The notes under the pieces: generated by a model | The model's database searches: none | Told to the model about the DNA's origin: nothing | Seen by the model: only the letters and a program-made list of their open reading frames with translations | Made by a program: the position numbers and the translations under genes | DNA from: Lentisphaerota bacterium | GTDB lineage: Bacteria; Verrucomicrobiota; Kiritimatiellia; JAAZAB01 | NCBI GenBank assembly: GCA_020201415.1 | Contig: JAIVGW010000255.1 | Coordinates: forward strand, 1-9,943 | Reading direction: 5' to 3' | DNA: 9,943 nt | In this document: one piece after another, positions 5,336 to 9,943 of the stretch | How positions within the stretch are numbered: the first letter of the stretch is position 1 | Layout: each line of letters begins with the position of its first letter

Positions 5336-5388
5336 CTCATGGTTTTTTTCGATGAGACTGGCAATGTTGATCGGTTTTTTTCATCAAC
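5336..5388. repeat. Twin hairpins with identical GGTTTTTTTC loops
   Basis: Hairpin 1 has arms CTCAT (5336-5340) and ATGAG (5352-5356). Hairpin 2 has arms GTTGAT (5366-5371) and ATCAAC (5383-5388). Each loop contains the same ten bases, GGTTTTTTTC, at 5341-5350 and 5373-5382, exactly 32 nt apart. The stems differ in sequence but the plan is the same. They lie in the leader of the second HTH gene. The T-run is in the loop, not after the stem, so they are not normal terminators. Confidence 0.6.
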
Positions 5389-5405
5389 CCCGCGGCTGAT
5401 TTTTG

Positions 5406-5795
5406 ATGCATATTCCCTTCGATGACACCACCACGGCGGCGCTGCTCGGCGTCAGCGTGCGCACGGTGGCCGATTGGCGCGCCGGCAGGCGACACCCCGG
5501 CCCCACGGCGGCGCGCCTGCTGGACCTCCACCAGCGCGGCCAGGTCATACCGGATCGCGCGGCCTGGTATGGGTACGCCTTCGATGGCGGCACGCTGGTC
5601 TGCGATAACGGGCAACGCCTGCACCCCGCACAGATCGGACAATTCCGGCTGTTTTTTGACATGCTGAACAATGCGCACGCGGACCTGCAGGCAGCACGCG
5701 CAGAACTGGCGCGCCAGGATGAATACATCCGCATGTTGGAAGGGAAAAACGCGGCGGCGAATGCCGCGCGGATCGTGCCGCTATTCGGTGAGTGA
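5406..5795 (+). CDS. HTH regulator, DUF3653-like, 129 aa
   Basis: The start is ATG 5406; the TTG one codon earlier is less likely. Residues 8-32 form an HTH (TTAALLGVSVRTVADWRAGR and on). A central segment, AWYGYAFDGGTLVCDNGQRL (53-72), followed by HPAQIGQF, resembles the W-G-W/F-x-G-x-L-x-x-x-G pattern of DUF3653 phage proteins found beside filamentous and other small phages of Xanthomonadales. Residues 85-118 form a predicted coiled coil (AHADLQAARAELARQDEYIR), suitable for dimerisation. It probably regulates phage transcription together with the first HTH protein. The ribosome binding site is poor. Its last 15 nt overlap the end of the convergent late operon. Confidence 0.75.
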   Translation: MHIPFDDTTTAALLGVSVRTVADWRAGRRHPGPTAARLLDLHQRGQVIPDRAAWYGYAFDGGTLVCDNGQRLHPAQIGQFRLFFDMLNNAHADLQAARAELARQDEYIRMLEGKNAAANAARIVPLFGE

Positions 5796-5975
5796 TTCCA
5801 CGGCGGCGGCGCGGGCCTTCTGTATAGACCCCTGAAGAACATCAATACGATCATGCGCCCGGATGGCGGTCGCTTCGGCCTTTGCCGCCACGCGGGCGGC
5901 TTCGGTGGCATCGGCCCGCAACTGCTCGGCGGTGATTGTTAGCCACTTTATTTCGATGCGCACGGCGCTAATCAC
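5781..5975 (-). CDS. Small helical protein, 64 aa (last gene of the late series)
   Basis: A GTG start at 5975 overlaps the upstream stop as GTGA. After a short hydrophobic start (MISAVRIEIKWLTITAEQL) the protein is almost wholly Ala/Arg/Glu-rich helix with heptad-like spacing (DATEAARVAAKAEATAIRAH), probably a coiled coil. No transmembrane span or family is recognised. It follows the lysozyme-like and basic proteins and ends convergently with the second regulator gene, overlapping it by 15 nt. It could be a lysis accessory such as a spanin-like factor, but it lacks a lipobox or clear anchor, so no function is claimed. Confidence 0.6.
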   Translation of the reverse strand: MISAVRIEIKWLTITAEQLRADATEAARVAAKAEATAIRAHDRIDVLQGSIQKARAAAVESLTE

Positions 5976-6175
5976 GCGGCGACCCTAGCCCCCCGGCGGC
6001 GCCCGGTGGCGCTCCTGCGCGGTGCTGCCTTGCGCGGTGCGCTCTTGCGCGGTGCGGCCCTGCGGCGCGCTGCGGGTGCTTTCTCTGGCGGTGCCGGTGG
6101 TCCGTGTAGCTCCACGGTCGGCGGTCGCGGCTGCGTGGCCTGGTGGCGGCGGTGTCGCTTGTGTGCTTTGTTCAT
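5972..6175 (-). CDS. Very basic Ala/Pro/Arg-rich protein, 67 aa
   Basis: ATG at 6175 overlaps the lysozyme-like gene's stop as ATGA. The protein is dominated by Arg, Lys, His, Pro and Ala, starting MNKAHKRHRRHQATQPRPP. Its second half is built from five-residue units of the kind AAPRK-SAPRK-AAPRR. There are almost no acidic residues and no hydrophobic core, so it is intrinsically disordered and should bind nucleic acid or the phosphate groups of the membrane. It resembles histone H1-like or protamine-like tails and may condense the genome in the virion. Its reading frame overlaps a long opposite-strand frame, which I regard as a composition artefact. Confidence 0.62.
   Translation of the reverse strand: MNKAHKRHRRHQATQPRPPTVELHGPPAPPEKAPAARRRAAPRKSAPRKAAPRRSATGRRRGARVAA
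6016..6075. repeat. 15-bp tandem repeat inside the basic-protein gene
   Basis: Four 15-bp units begin at 6016, 6031, 6046 and 6061. The first three share TGCGCGGTGC and the fourth is divergent. On the minus strand each unit encodes five residues, such as AAPRK or SAPRK, so the repeat builds the basic arm in steps without shifting frame. Confidence 0.7.
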
Positions 6176-6648
6176 GCGCGGTTGATCCCCTCGGTGATGG
6201 TGGCGCGGCTGTACGGCTGCGCTCCGTTCTCAAAATAAATGATAGCCTCGATCACCGCCGGATAGTCTGCGCGGGTGATGACGTGCCCGCGATCAATGCC
6301 GGTGGCGCCTTCCACATAGGCCACATAGCTCGATGTGGGGTTCTCGTGCTCGGGCGCCCACGTCGCCAGGATTTGCGCGAGGGTATCCACGCCGCGCGCC
6401 CGGTAGGTATCCAGAATGCGCGCCATTGCGCGAATACCCCAAACCGGCGCGGAAAAGATCACATAGCGGCCATCATGCCCGGTGCGGCCCTGCCAATCGT
6501 TGCCGGGCTGGTCCTCGATGTTCCCAGGGTTGTTATTCCGAATGCCGCGCGGCTGGTCGTCGGTCATCGGCGCACCTTCGGGATCGGGCGCCCGGTGCCC
6601 CAGGTAAACCAGAAAAACCAGCGCGGCCAGCCCTGCGGTAATCTCCAC
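6172..6648 (-). CDS. Membrane-anchored lysozyme-like peptidoglycan hydrolase, 158 aa
   Basis: The chosen start is GTG 6648, with GAGGTG 6 nt upstream; it overlaps the preceding stop as TAGTG. A TTG at 6663 is a less likely alternative. Residues 4-17 form a hydrophobic N-terminal anchor (ITAGLAALVFLVYL). The domain from about residue 33 carries RGIRNNNPGNIE, the signature of a phage family often annotated as structural protein P5 with a lysozyme-like fold, then FSAPVWGIRAMARIL and a helical C-terminal half. Such enzymes cleave peptidoglycan, either carried in the virion for genome entry or used for lysis. The anchor suits either the viral inner membrane or a signal-anchor-release endolysin. 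Glu45 in NIE is a plausible catalytic residue. Confidence 0.8.
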   Translation of the reverse strand: MEITAGLAALVFLVYLGHRAPDPEGAPMTDDQPRGIRNNNPGNIEDQPGNDWQGRTGHDGRYVIFSAPVWGIRAMARILDTYRARGVDTLAQILATWAPEHENPTSSYVAYVEGATGIDRGHVITRADYPAVIEAIIYFENGAQPYSRATITEGINRA

Positions 6649-6649
6649 A

Positions 6650-7090
6650 CTACAACACCTCAAACAGCGCGGGCACGGCGGGCGGCGTCCAGTCGGCTTG
6701 TGTGTTGTGCGCTTGCATCACGCGCCAGGCTTCGCCCTGGTAGCGGTACACTTCGCCCACCTTCACGGCCATTCCATCCGGGCGCCATGCCGGAAACAAC
6801 TTCGACGCCTCGCCGCGCTCCTCGCTATCAAGAAACCGGATCGTGTCGGGAAGCTCGCGGATTGCTAGCGCTTTTTGCGCCAGGCGCATGGCCTCTCTGG
6901 TGTCTGCGGGCCTTTCGGGCGGGTTGGGATCGTCTACAAAGTCGGTCCCATCCCACAGCATGCCCAACAGACTGGCGCTTGCTTGTTCCTCTGATATTTC
7001 GATAAGCCCCGGCGCGCTGACCTCTGCGGATAGCTCGGATACTCCGACCACCAGACCGCCCGGCGATGTTTGCGCGTAAAATCTAGACAT
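6650..7090 (-). CDS. Host-recognition protein with carbohydrate-binding-like C-terminus, 146 aa
   Basis: ATG at 7090 lies 8 nt inside the upstream spike gene. The first 50 residues are a short strand-rich region (FYAQTSPGGLVVGVSELSAE). Residues about 60-95 are helical and charged. Residues 97-144 match the pattern of small phage-fibre modules related to CBM5/12: KLFPAWRPDGMAVKVGEVYR, then YQGEAWRVMQAHNTQADWTP, then PALFEVL, with Trp102, Tyr115, Trp122 and Trp134 as likely sugar-stacking residues. It is probably part of the receptor-binding spike or a chaperone for it. The order spike then this protein fits a spike module. Confidence 0.72.
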   Translation of the reverse strand: MSRFYAQTSPGGLVVGVSELSAEVSAPGLIEISEEQASASLLGMLWDGTDFVDDPNPPERPADTREAMRLAQKALAIRELPDTIRFLDSEERGEASKLFPAWRPDGMAVKVGEVYRYQGEAWRVMQAHNTQADWTPPAVPALFEVL

Positions 7091-7913
7091 ATTCGATAAT
7101 CTCCCAGCGCACGTGTATGTACCTTTTCCGTGAGTACAGGCGCATCGTTGTGCTGTTGAGAAACTCCGCGTGCGCTCGGTCCACGGTGCTGCTTTCCAGC
7201 CCGTCCTGGTCGGCCATCACGTTCACCCACGCTTTCGACGTATTTATCGCGGATATGGTCACGTCTGTGTAGTTGGCGGCGGCTCGGTTGGTGTATCCAC
7301 GCTGCACGGATTTTATCGGCGTCAGCGGTACAGCGTTCACGCTGGTCTGGCTTGATCTGCTGCTGATGGTTGCGTTCAGGTTGTCCAGCTTTCCGGCCCG
7401 CGCAGCGGTCAGGCGCCCGGCGATGGTATCCGCAACACTATCGACGGTGTTCACGCTGGTCTGGCTTGCCCTGCTGCTTATGCTGGCGTCCAGATTTCCG
7501 GCCCTGGTTGCAGTCAGGCGCCCGAGTAACGTCGCGGTATCGTTCGCCAGCGCCAGGCGCGCGGCGCTCACGTCATCGGCCAGCGCGGTACGCGCGGCGG
7601 CAATATCGTCGCGGGCGTCGGCGACGGCCTGCTCGACCGGCGCCAGGTCAATACGCGGCGTGACGCTACTCATTAGAGCGGCCACGATTACTTCTATTTC
7701 CTGCGCGATTGCCGCCGGGTTGATTATTTCCAGGCGGTTAAACCAGGTAGGCGCGGAAAACGCGATCCCGGTTTGAAACTTTGTAGGCGCCGCATCGTCT
7801 ATGCGGATTTTGTAATCCGAATCAGACGCCATGCCGCGAATAAAGCGGCCTTTAACGCCTATCGGCACAGTCCCGCCCGCCGGTATGTTGTAGCGGTAGG
7901 TTGTTAGCTTCAT
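7083..7913 (-). CDS. Spike or fibre protein, 276 aa
   Basis: ATG at 7913 overlaps the preceding stop as ATGA. The first 80 residues form a compact strand-rich domain (GTVPIGVKGRFIRGMASDSD ... WFNRLEIINPAAIAQEIEVI), probably the particle-attachment domain. Residues 92-127 are an Ala/Asp-rich helix, a likely trimeric stalk. Residues 131-195 contain two copies of a fibre motif, RLTATRAGNLDASISSRASQ and RLTAARAGKLDNLNATISSR, common in phage tail fibres and spikes. The last 80 residues are strand-rich (TDVTISAINTSKAWVNVMAD) and end in YIHVRWEIIEYV. The plan fits a receptor-binding spike like PM2 P1 in role, though I see no direct sequence similarity to P1. Confidence 0.75.
   Translation of the reverse strand: MKLTTYRYNIPAGGTVPIGVKGRFIRGMASDSDYKIRIDDAAPTKFQTGIAFSAPTWFNRLEIINPAAIAQEIEVIVAALMSSVTPRIDLAPVEQAVADARDDIAAARTALADDVSAARLALANDTATLLGRLTATRAGNLDASISSRASQTSVNTVDSVADTIAGRLTAARAGKLDNLNATISSRSSQTSVNAVPLTPIKSVQRGYTNRAAANYTDVTISAINTSKAWVNVMADQDGLESSTVDRAHAEFLNSTTMRLYSRKRYIHVRWEIIEYV
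7335..7524. repeat. Two direct repeat copies in the spike gene
   Basis: Copies at about 7335-7419 and 7449-7524 share long blocks such as GTTCACGCTGGTCTGGCTTG and GGTCAGGCGCCCG (the latter GTCAGGCGCCCG in copy two). The first is 9 bp longer, which encodes three extra residues and keeps the frame. They encode the duplicated ARAG..L/SSR.SQTSVN motif. Confidence 0.75.
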
Positions 7914-8926
7914 CGAGTCGCCCTCCAGAGAAAAATGCCCGCCACGGTAAATAATCCGATAACTACCTGCTGCGATAGTCTGGCGGTTTCGCTTTCGGCG
8001 CTTTCCAGAATGGCGGCGGTTGCGGTTTCAAACGCGGTGCCCTGCGCGCCCATCGCCTGCCCGGCCATTGCGTCCAATGCGCTCAATGCGTAGCTGCTGG
8101 CCTCAAAACCGGCGCTGACACCCTCGCCCGCAAACACGAACGCCTGCTGGTTGTTGTCATATACAAAGTCTAGCGCCTCGCGGCTCCCCACGGTGACAGC
8201 GTTTAGCGCGGCGCCTGTGAGCTCGTCGGAGGCTTCGGCGCGGCGGTCGGCAAAATCGAACGCCTGCTCCCTCGCGGCGGCATTGTCGTCCAGGTAGCGC
8301 GCGCCGGCCTCGCCTGCGAACTGGTAGGAAAGCAAGCGCGACTCCGCGTTGTCGGCCAGGTAACGCTCCCCGGCTTCGCCTGCGAACTGAAACGCCAGCG
8401 CGCGCGCTTCGGCATTGTCGTCCAGGAAAGCGGCGGTCGTCTCCCCGGCAAACTCCATTGCTTGCGATGCGCTGCGGGCACTGGCGGCGGCACTGGCCCT
8501 TGCGCTCGATGCTGCTTGCGCCTGCGCGCGGGCGGTTGCCTGTGCTGCGCGTTCGCGGTCGGCGGTGGCGGCGGCGGCGGCTTCGGCGGCGAACTGTAAC
8601 GCCTGCTCTCGTGCTTCTTGCGCCTCTTGCCTCGCACTCGCTCCGGCCTCGCCTGCGAACTGAAACGCGCGGTCGGTATTGCGTTCGGCCTGGTCAGCGT
8701 AAGAGCTCCCGGCCTCGCCTGCGAACATAAACGCGCTTTTTATCGCGTCGTGGTCGGTCTGCTCAATATCGACATTAACGGCGACACTCGCCCCGTCCGC
8801 TTTTTTCAGGTTGAGATCGTTTAGCGCAATCGACGGTGCGTTATTGCCCTGCGTCTGTTGCGTCTGCGCAGCGGCCCGCGTACTGGTGCGCGAGTCGCTG
8901 TTGAACATGCCGCCAAATAGCGCCAT
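7910..8926 (-). CDS. Repeat-rich, C-terminally membrane-anchored virion protein, 338 aa
   Basis: ATG at 8926 has AAGAGGT about 7 nt upstream. Residues 1-60 are polar. From about 66 to 285 the protein consists of 22-residue repeats that begin with an aromatic-x-F-A-G-E core, for example FMFAGEAGSSYADQ, FQFAGEAGERYLADN and YQFAGEAGARYLDDN. Starts at 66, 88, 110, then 157, 179, 201 and 223 keep the 22-residue spacing, with a more degenerate Ala/Arg-rich stretch between. A single transmembrane helix lies at about 320-334 (VVIGLFTVAGIFLW) with a basic end. Twenty-two is two hendecads, typical of amphipathic or right-handed coiled-coil helices. It is probably a virion protein lining or spanning the inner membrane, or a DNA-delivery device. 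No named family is certain. Confidence 0.72.
   Translation of the reverse strand: MALFGGMFNSDSRTSTRAAAQTQQTQGNNAPSIALNDLNLKKADGASVAVNVDIEQTDHDAIKSAFMFAGEAGSSYADQAERNTDRAFQFAGEAGASARQEAQEAREQALQFAAEAAAAATADRERAAQATARAQAQAASSARASAAASARSASQAMEFAGETTAAFLDDNAEARALAFQFAGEAGERYLADNAESRLLSYQFAGEAGARYLDDNAAAREQAFDFADRRAEASDELTGAALNAVTVGSREALDFVYDNNQQAFVFAGEGVSAGFEASSYALSALDAMAGQAMGAQGTAFETATAAILESAESETARLSQQVVIGLFTVAGIFLWRATR
8070..8731. repeat. 66-bp (22-codon) repeats in the tail-anchored protein gene
   Basis: The plus-strand text CTCGCCTGCGAACTG (and close variants) recurs at about 8308, 8377, 8648 and 8714, corresponding to the FQFAGEAG core of each unit. Units are spaced 66 bp where they are well preserved. 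The middle block (about 8460-8600) has decayed into Ala/Arg-rich sequence. Confidence 0.7.
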
Positions 8927-8930
8927 CGGT

Positions 8931-9110
8931 TTACCTCTTGACGATCAGCACCAGCGCGATCAGCGCGGCCCCGGCGATTAACAGGGTGGTGGGTTGGGTT
9001 GCCTGCTGCGCGGCGCTCGGTCCGAAATCGACCGCGCCGAAATTAACTGGCGCGCCCCAGGCGCTCCCGGCCTGGTTGTTGATCGGCGGCAGGCTGGCGA
9101 GAAATTCCAC
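8931..9110 (-). CDS. Small tail-anchored membrane protein, 59 aa
   Basis: A GTG start at 9110 lies 3 nt after the stop of the 85-residue gene, and the frame ends at TAA 8933-8931, inside the ribosome binding site of the next gene. The protein begins MEFLASLPPINNQAGSAWGA, has a Pro/Gln-rich middle, and ends in one hydrophobic helix, TTLLIAGAALIALVLIVKR. The layout (short outer domain, C-terminal span, two basic residues at the end) matches the preceding 85-residue protein. Both are probably structural membrane proteins of the virion. No family is recognised. Confidence 0.7.
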   Translation of the reverse strand: MEFLASLPPINNQAGSAWGAPVNFGAVDFGPSAAQQATQPTTLLIAGAALIALVLIVKR

Positions 9111-9113
9111 GGT

Positions 9114-9371
9114 TTAACGCTGCAATAGCAGCGCGAACAGCAACAGCCCGCCAAACCCTAGCAACAGCGTGCTTTGCGGCACGCCCGCAATGGTCGGCTC
9201 GGAACTGGCCCGGTCCACGTCAGGATTCGTTACCGTGTTATCCGGCGGCACTTGCTCCGTGCGGCTCCCGTACTTGGTCGCCCAATACCCTTGCGCGGTC
9301 TGGCTGGCGGTATTCAACACGCCATCCAGAAACCCAAGGAACGATTCGCGGCTCTGCTCTTGTTGGCTCAT
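9114..9371 (-). CDS. Small tail-anchored membrane protein, 85 aa
   Basis: ATG at 9371 has AAGGGGA 5 nt upstream, overlapping the capsid stop codon. The first 60 residues are polar (MSQQEQSRESFLGFLDGVLN ... ATKYGSRTEQ), with an amphipathic first helix. Residues 64-83 form one transmembrane helix (PQSTLLLGFGGLLLFALLLQ) ending in Arg. Directly downstream of the capsid gene it is likely to be made in large amount and to sit in the inner membrane, contacting the capsid lattice, as PM2 P3 and P6 do. That role is inferred from position and shape. Confidence 0.72.
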   Translation of the reverse strand: MSQQEQSRESFLGFLDGVLNTASQTAQGYWATKYGSRTEQVPPDNTVTNPDVDRASSEPTIAGVPQSTLLLGFGGLLLFALLLQR

Positions 9372-9380
9372 GGTGTCCCC

Positions 9381-9943
9381 TTAAATCAGCGGCGCGACCG
9401 ATTCCACGATAACGGGCACGCTACCGGCGGCGCTCATGTTGAGCACGAAACGCAAATCGCTAACCCCGCGAGTTTCGAACATTTCACCCCCGTTCCCGTC
9501 CTCGGTTCCGTCGAAGTGAAAATAATCCGATTGAGGCACCCGCACGCCATCGGACAGCGCCAGGATGTTTTCTGCGGCGTTGCGCTCAAAGACTACAAAG
9601 CGGTCTCGCTCGATGCGCAGCGCGTCAACGTCGCCACTCGCGAAATGGACCTGGTTAAACAGATGGCCTTTCGGAAGGTCACTGATTTCAAACTCGCCGC
9701 CCGCGCTCGGGTTGTAATTGAACACGCGCACGTGCTTTACCCATCCCAGCGGTGCGGGCGGCGATTGCAGCGCGCGCGCTCTCAGGATCGGCGCGGAGGC
9801 AGCGGCGGCAATGTCAATCTCCACGGTCAGCGTGGACAATTCCACGGAGCCATCTGCAGACGCAACGCCGGTGCCCAATGTGGTCATTTCTTCGGCGGCG
9901 CGGGTGCGCAGACCAAAGCGGTTGAAGTCAATCACAATATTGC
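9381..9943 (-). CDS. Major capsid protein, PM2 P2-like (C-terminal part)
   Basis: This holds residues 78 to 264 of the capsid protein whose start lies at 232. A GTG at 9935-9933 looks like a possible start but is internal, because the frame is open to the window edge and joins the left-edge ORF exactly. Stretches such as VEIDIAAAASAPIL and FEISDLPKG parallel the FDIDEAAAG and TEIADLPR stretches recalled from PM2 P2. The protein is expected to form trimers of a double jelly roll that make the icosahedral shell over an inner membrane. The stop TAA lies inside the AAGGGG ribosome binding site of the next gene, so expression is probably coupled. Assignment rests on recalled similarity and context, not on a computed alignment. 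Confidence 0.88.
   Translation of the reverse strand, partial: NIVIDFNRFGLRTRAAEEMTTLGTGVASADGSVELSTLTVEIDIAAAASAPILRARALQSPPAPLGWVKHVRVFNYNPSAGGEFEISDLPKGHLFNQVHFASGDVDALRIERDRFVVFERNAAENILALSDGVRVPQSDYFHFDGTEDGNGGEMFETRGVSDLRFVLNMSAAGSVPVIVESVAPLI

Larger units (their letters stand above)
5179..5405. promoter_or_regulatory. AT-rich intergenic island: promoter, dyad and possible origin
   Basis: A 227-nt stretch without a gene. Bases 5200-5280 are strikingly AT-rich in a GC-rich genome and include ATATATTATA at 5261-5270. It contains, in order, the AT tract, a TGTGGACA/TGTCCACA dyad, a promoter, and two hairpins with identical T-rich loops just before the next gene. The mix suggests the second regulatory centre and perhaps a replication origin. 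Confidence 0.6.

Noticed and set aside
5384..5911. Minus-strand open frame of 175 codons opposite the second HTH gene
   Set aside because: Overlaps a gene with a clear HTH and coiled coil in the other strand, and its sequence is Pro/Arg/Ser low complexity.
6022..7005. Long plus-strand open frame of 327 codons opposite the lysozyme-like and spike-module genes
   Set aside because: Its protein is rich in Arg, Ala, Pro and Gly with no domain pattern, and it lies antisense to genes with recognisable motifs and coupled starts. GC-rich sequence commonly leaves antisense frames open.
9381..9935. Taking GTG 9935 as the true start of the capsid gene (184 aa)
   Set aside because: The frame is open upstream to the window edge and continues in frame into the left-edge ORF with a good start and ribosome binding site at 232.

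Overview
The window reads as one complete, circular genome of about 9.94 kb belonging to a tailless, membrane-containing phage related to corticovirus PM2. The decisive observation is that an open reading frame entering at the right edge (minus strand, 9943 down to 9381) joins in frame, through a split glycine codon, to one that starts at 232 and runs off the left edge. Joined, they give a 264-residue protein that resembles the PM2 major capsid protein P2 (about 269 residues) in length and in several recalled sequence stretches. A FtsK/HerA-type packaging ATPase, an HUH rolling-circle replication initiator, many tiny single-span membrane proteins, a membrane-anchored peptidoglycan hydrolase and spike-like proteins complete a PM2-type gene set. 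The host is not shown directly. The high GC content and two small HTH regulators resembling DUF3693 and DUF3653 families suggest a GC-rich gammaproteobacterium, possibly Xanthomonadales-like; this is inference.

Layout. Almost every gene lies on the minus strand and can be read as one long series around the circle, starting in the divergent region 4628-4827. The early block is 4627-2405: three unknown small proteins, then the Rep protein. Next, 2418-1365, come a small membrane protein and two proline/alanine-rich unknowns, followed by the packaging ATPase (1368-691). After a 119-nt hairpin-rich gap there are three very short membrane proteins (571-270), the capsid protein (232 through the junction to 9381), two further C-tail-anchored membrane proteins (9371-8931), a repeat-rich tail-anchored protein (8926-7910), a spike/fibre-like protein (7913-7083), a carbohydrate-binding-like protein (7090-6650), a membrane-anchored lysozyme-like enzyme (6648-6172), a very basic Ala/Pro/Arg protein (6175-5972) and a small helical protein (5975-5781). 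Most junctions are ATGA, GTGA or TAATG overlaps, suggesting translational coupling.

The only plus-strand genes are two HTH regulators (4828-5178 and 5406-5795). They are separated by a 227-nt AT-rich island (5179-5405) holding a promoter, a TGTGGACA/TGTCCACA dyad that also looks like two DnaA boxes, a dif-like 28-mer, and two hairpins with identical T-rich loops. This island and the divergent region with a nested inverted repeat are the likely control and replication centre. No integrase, tail, terminase, portal, tRNA or CRISPR is seen.
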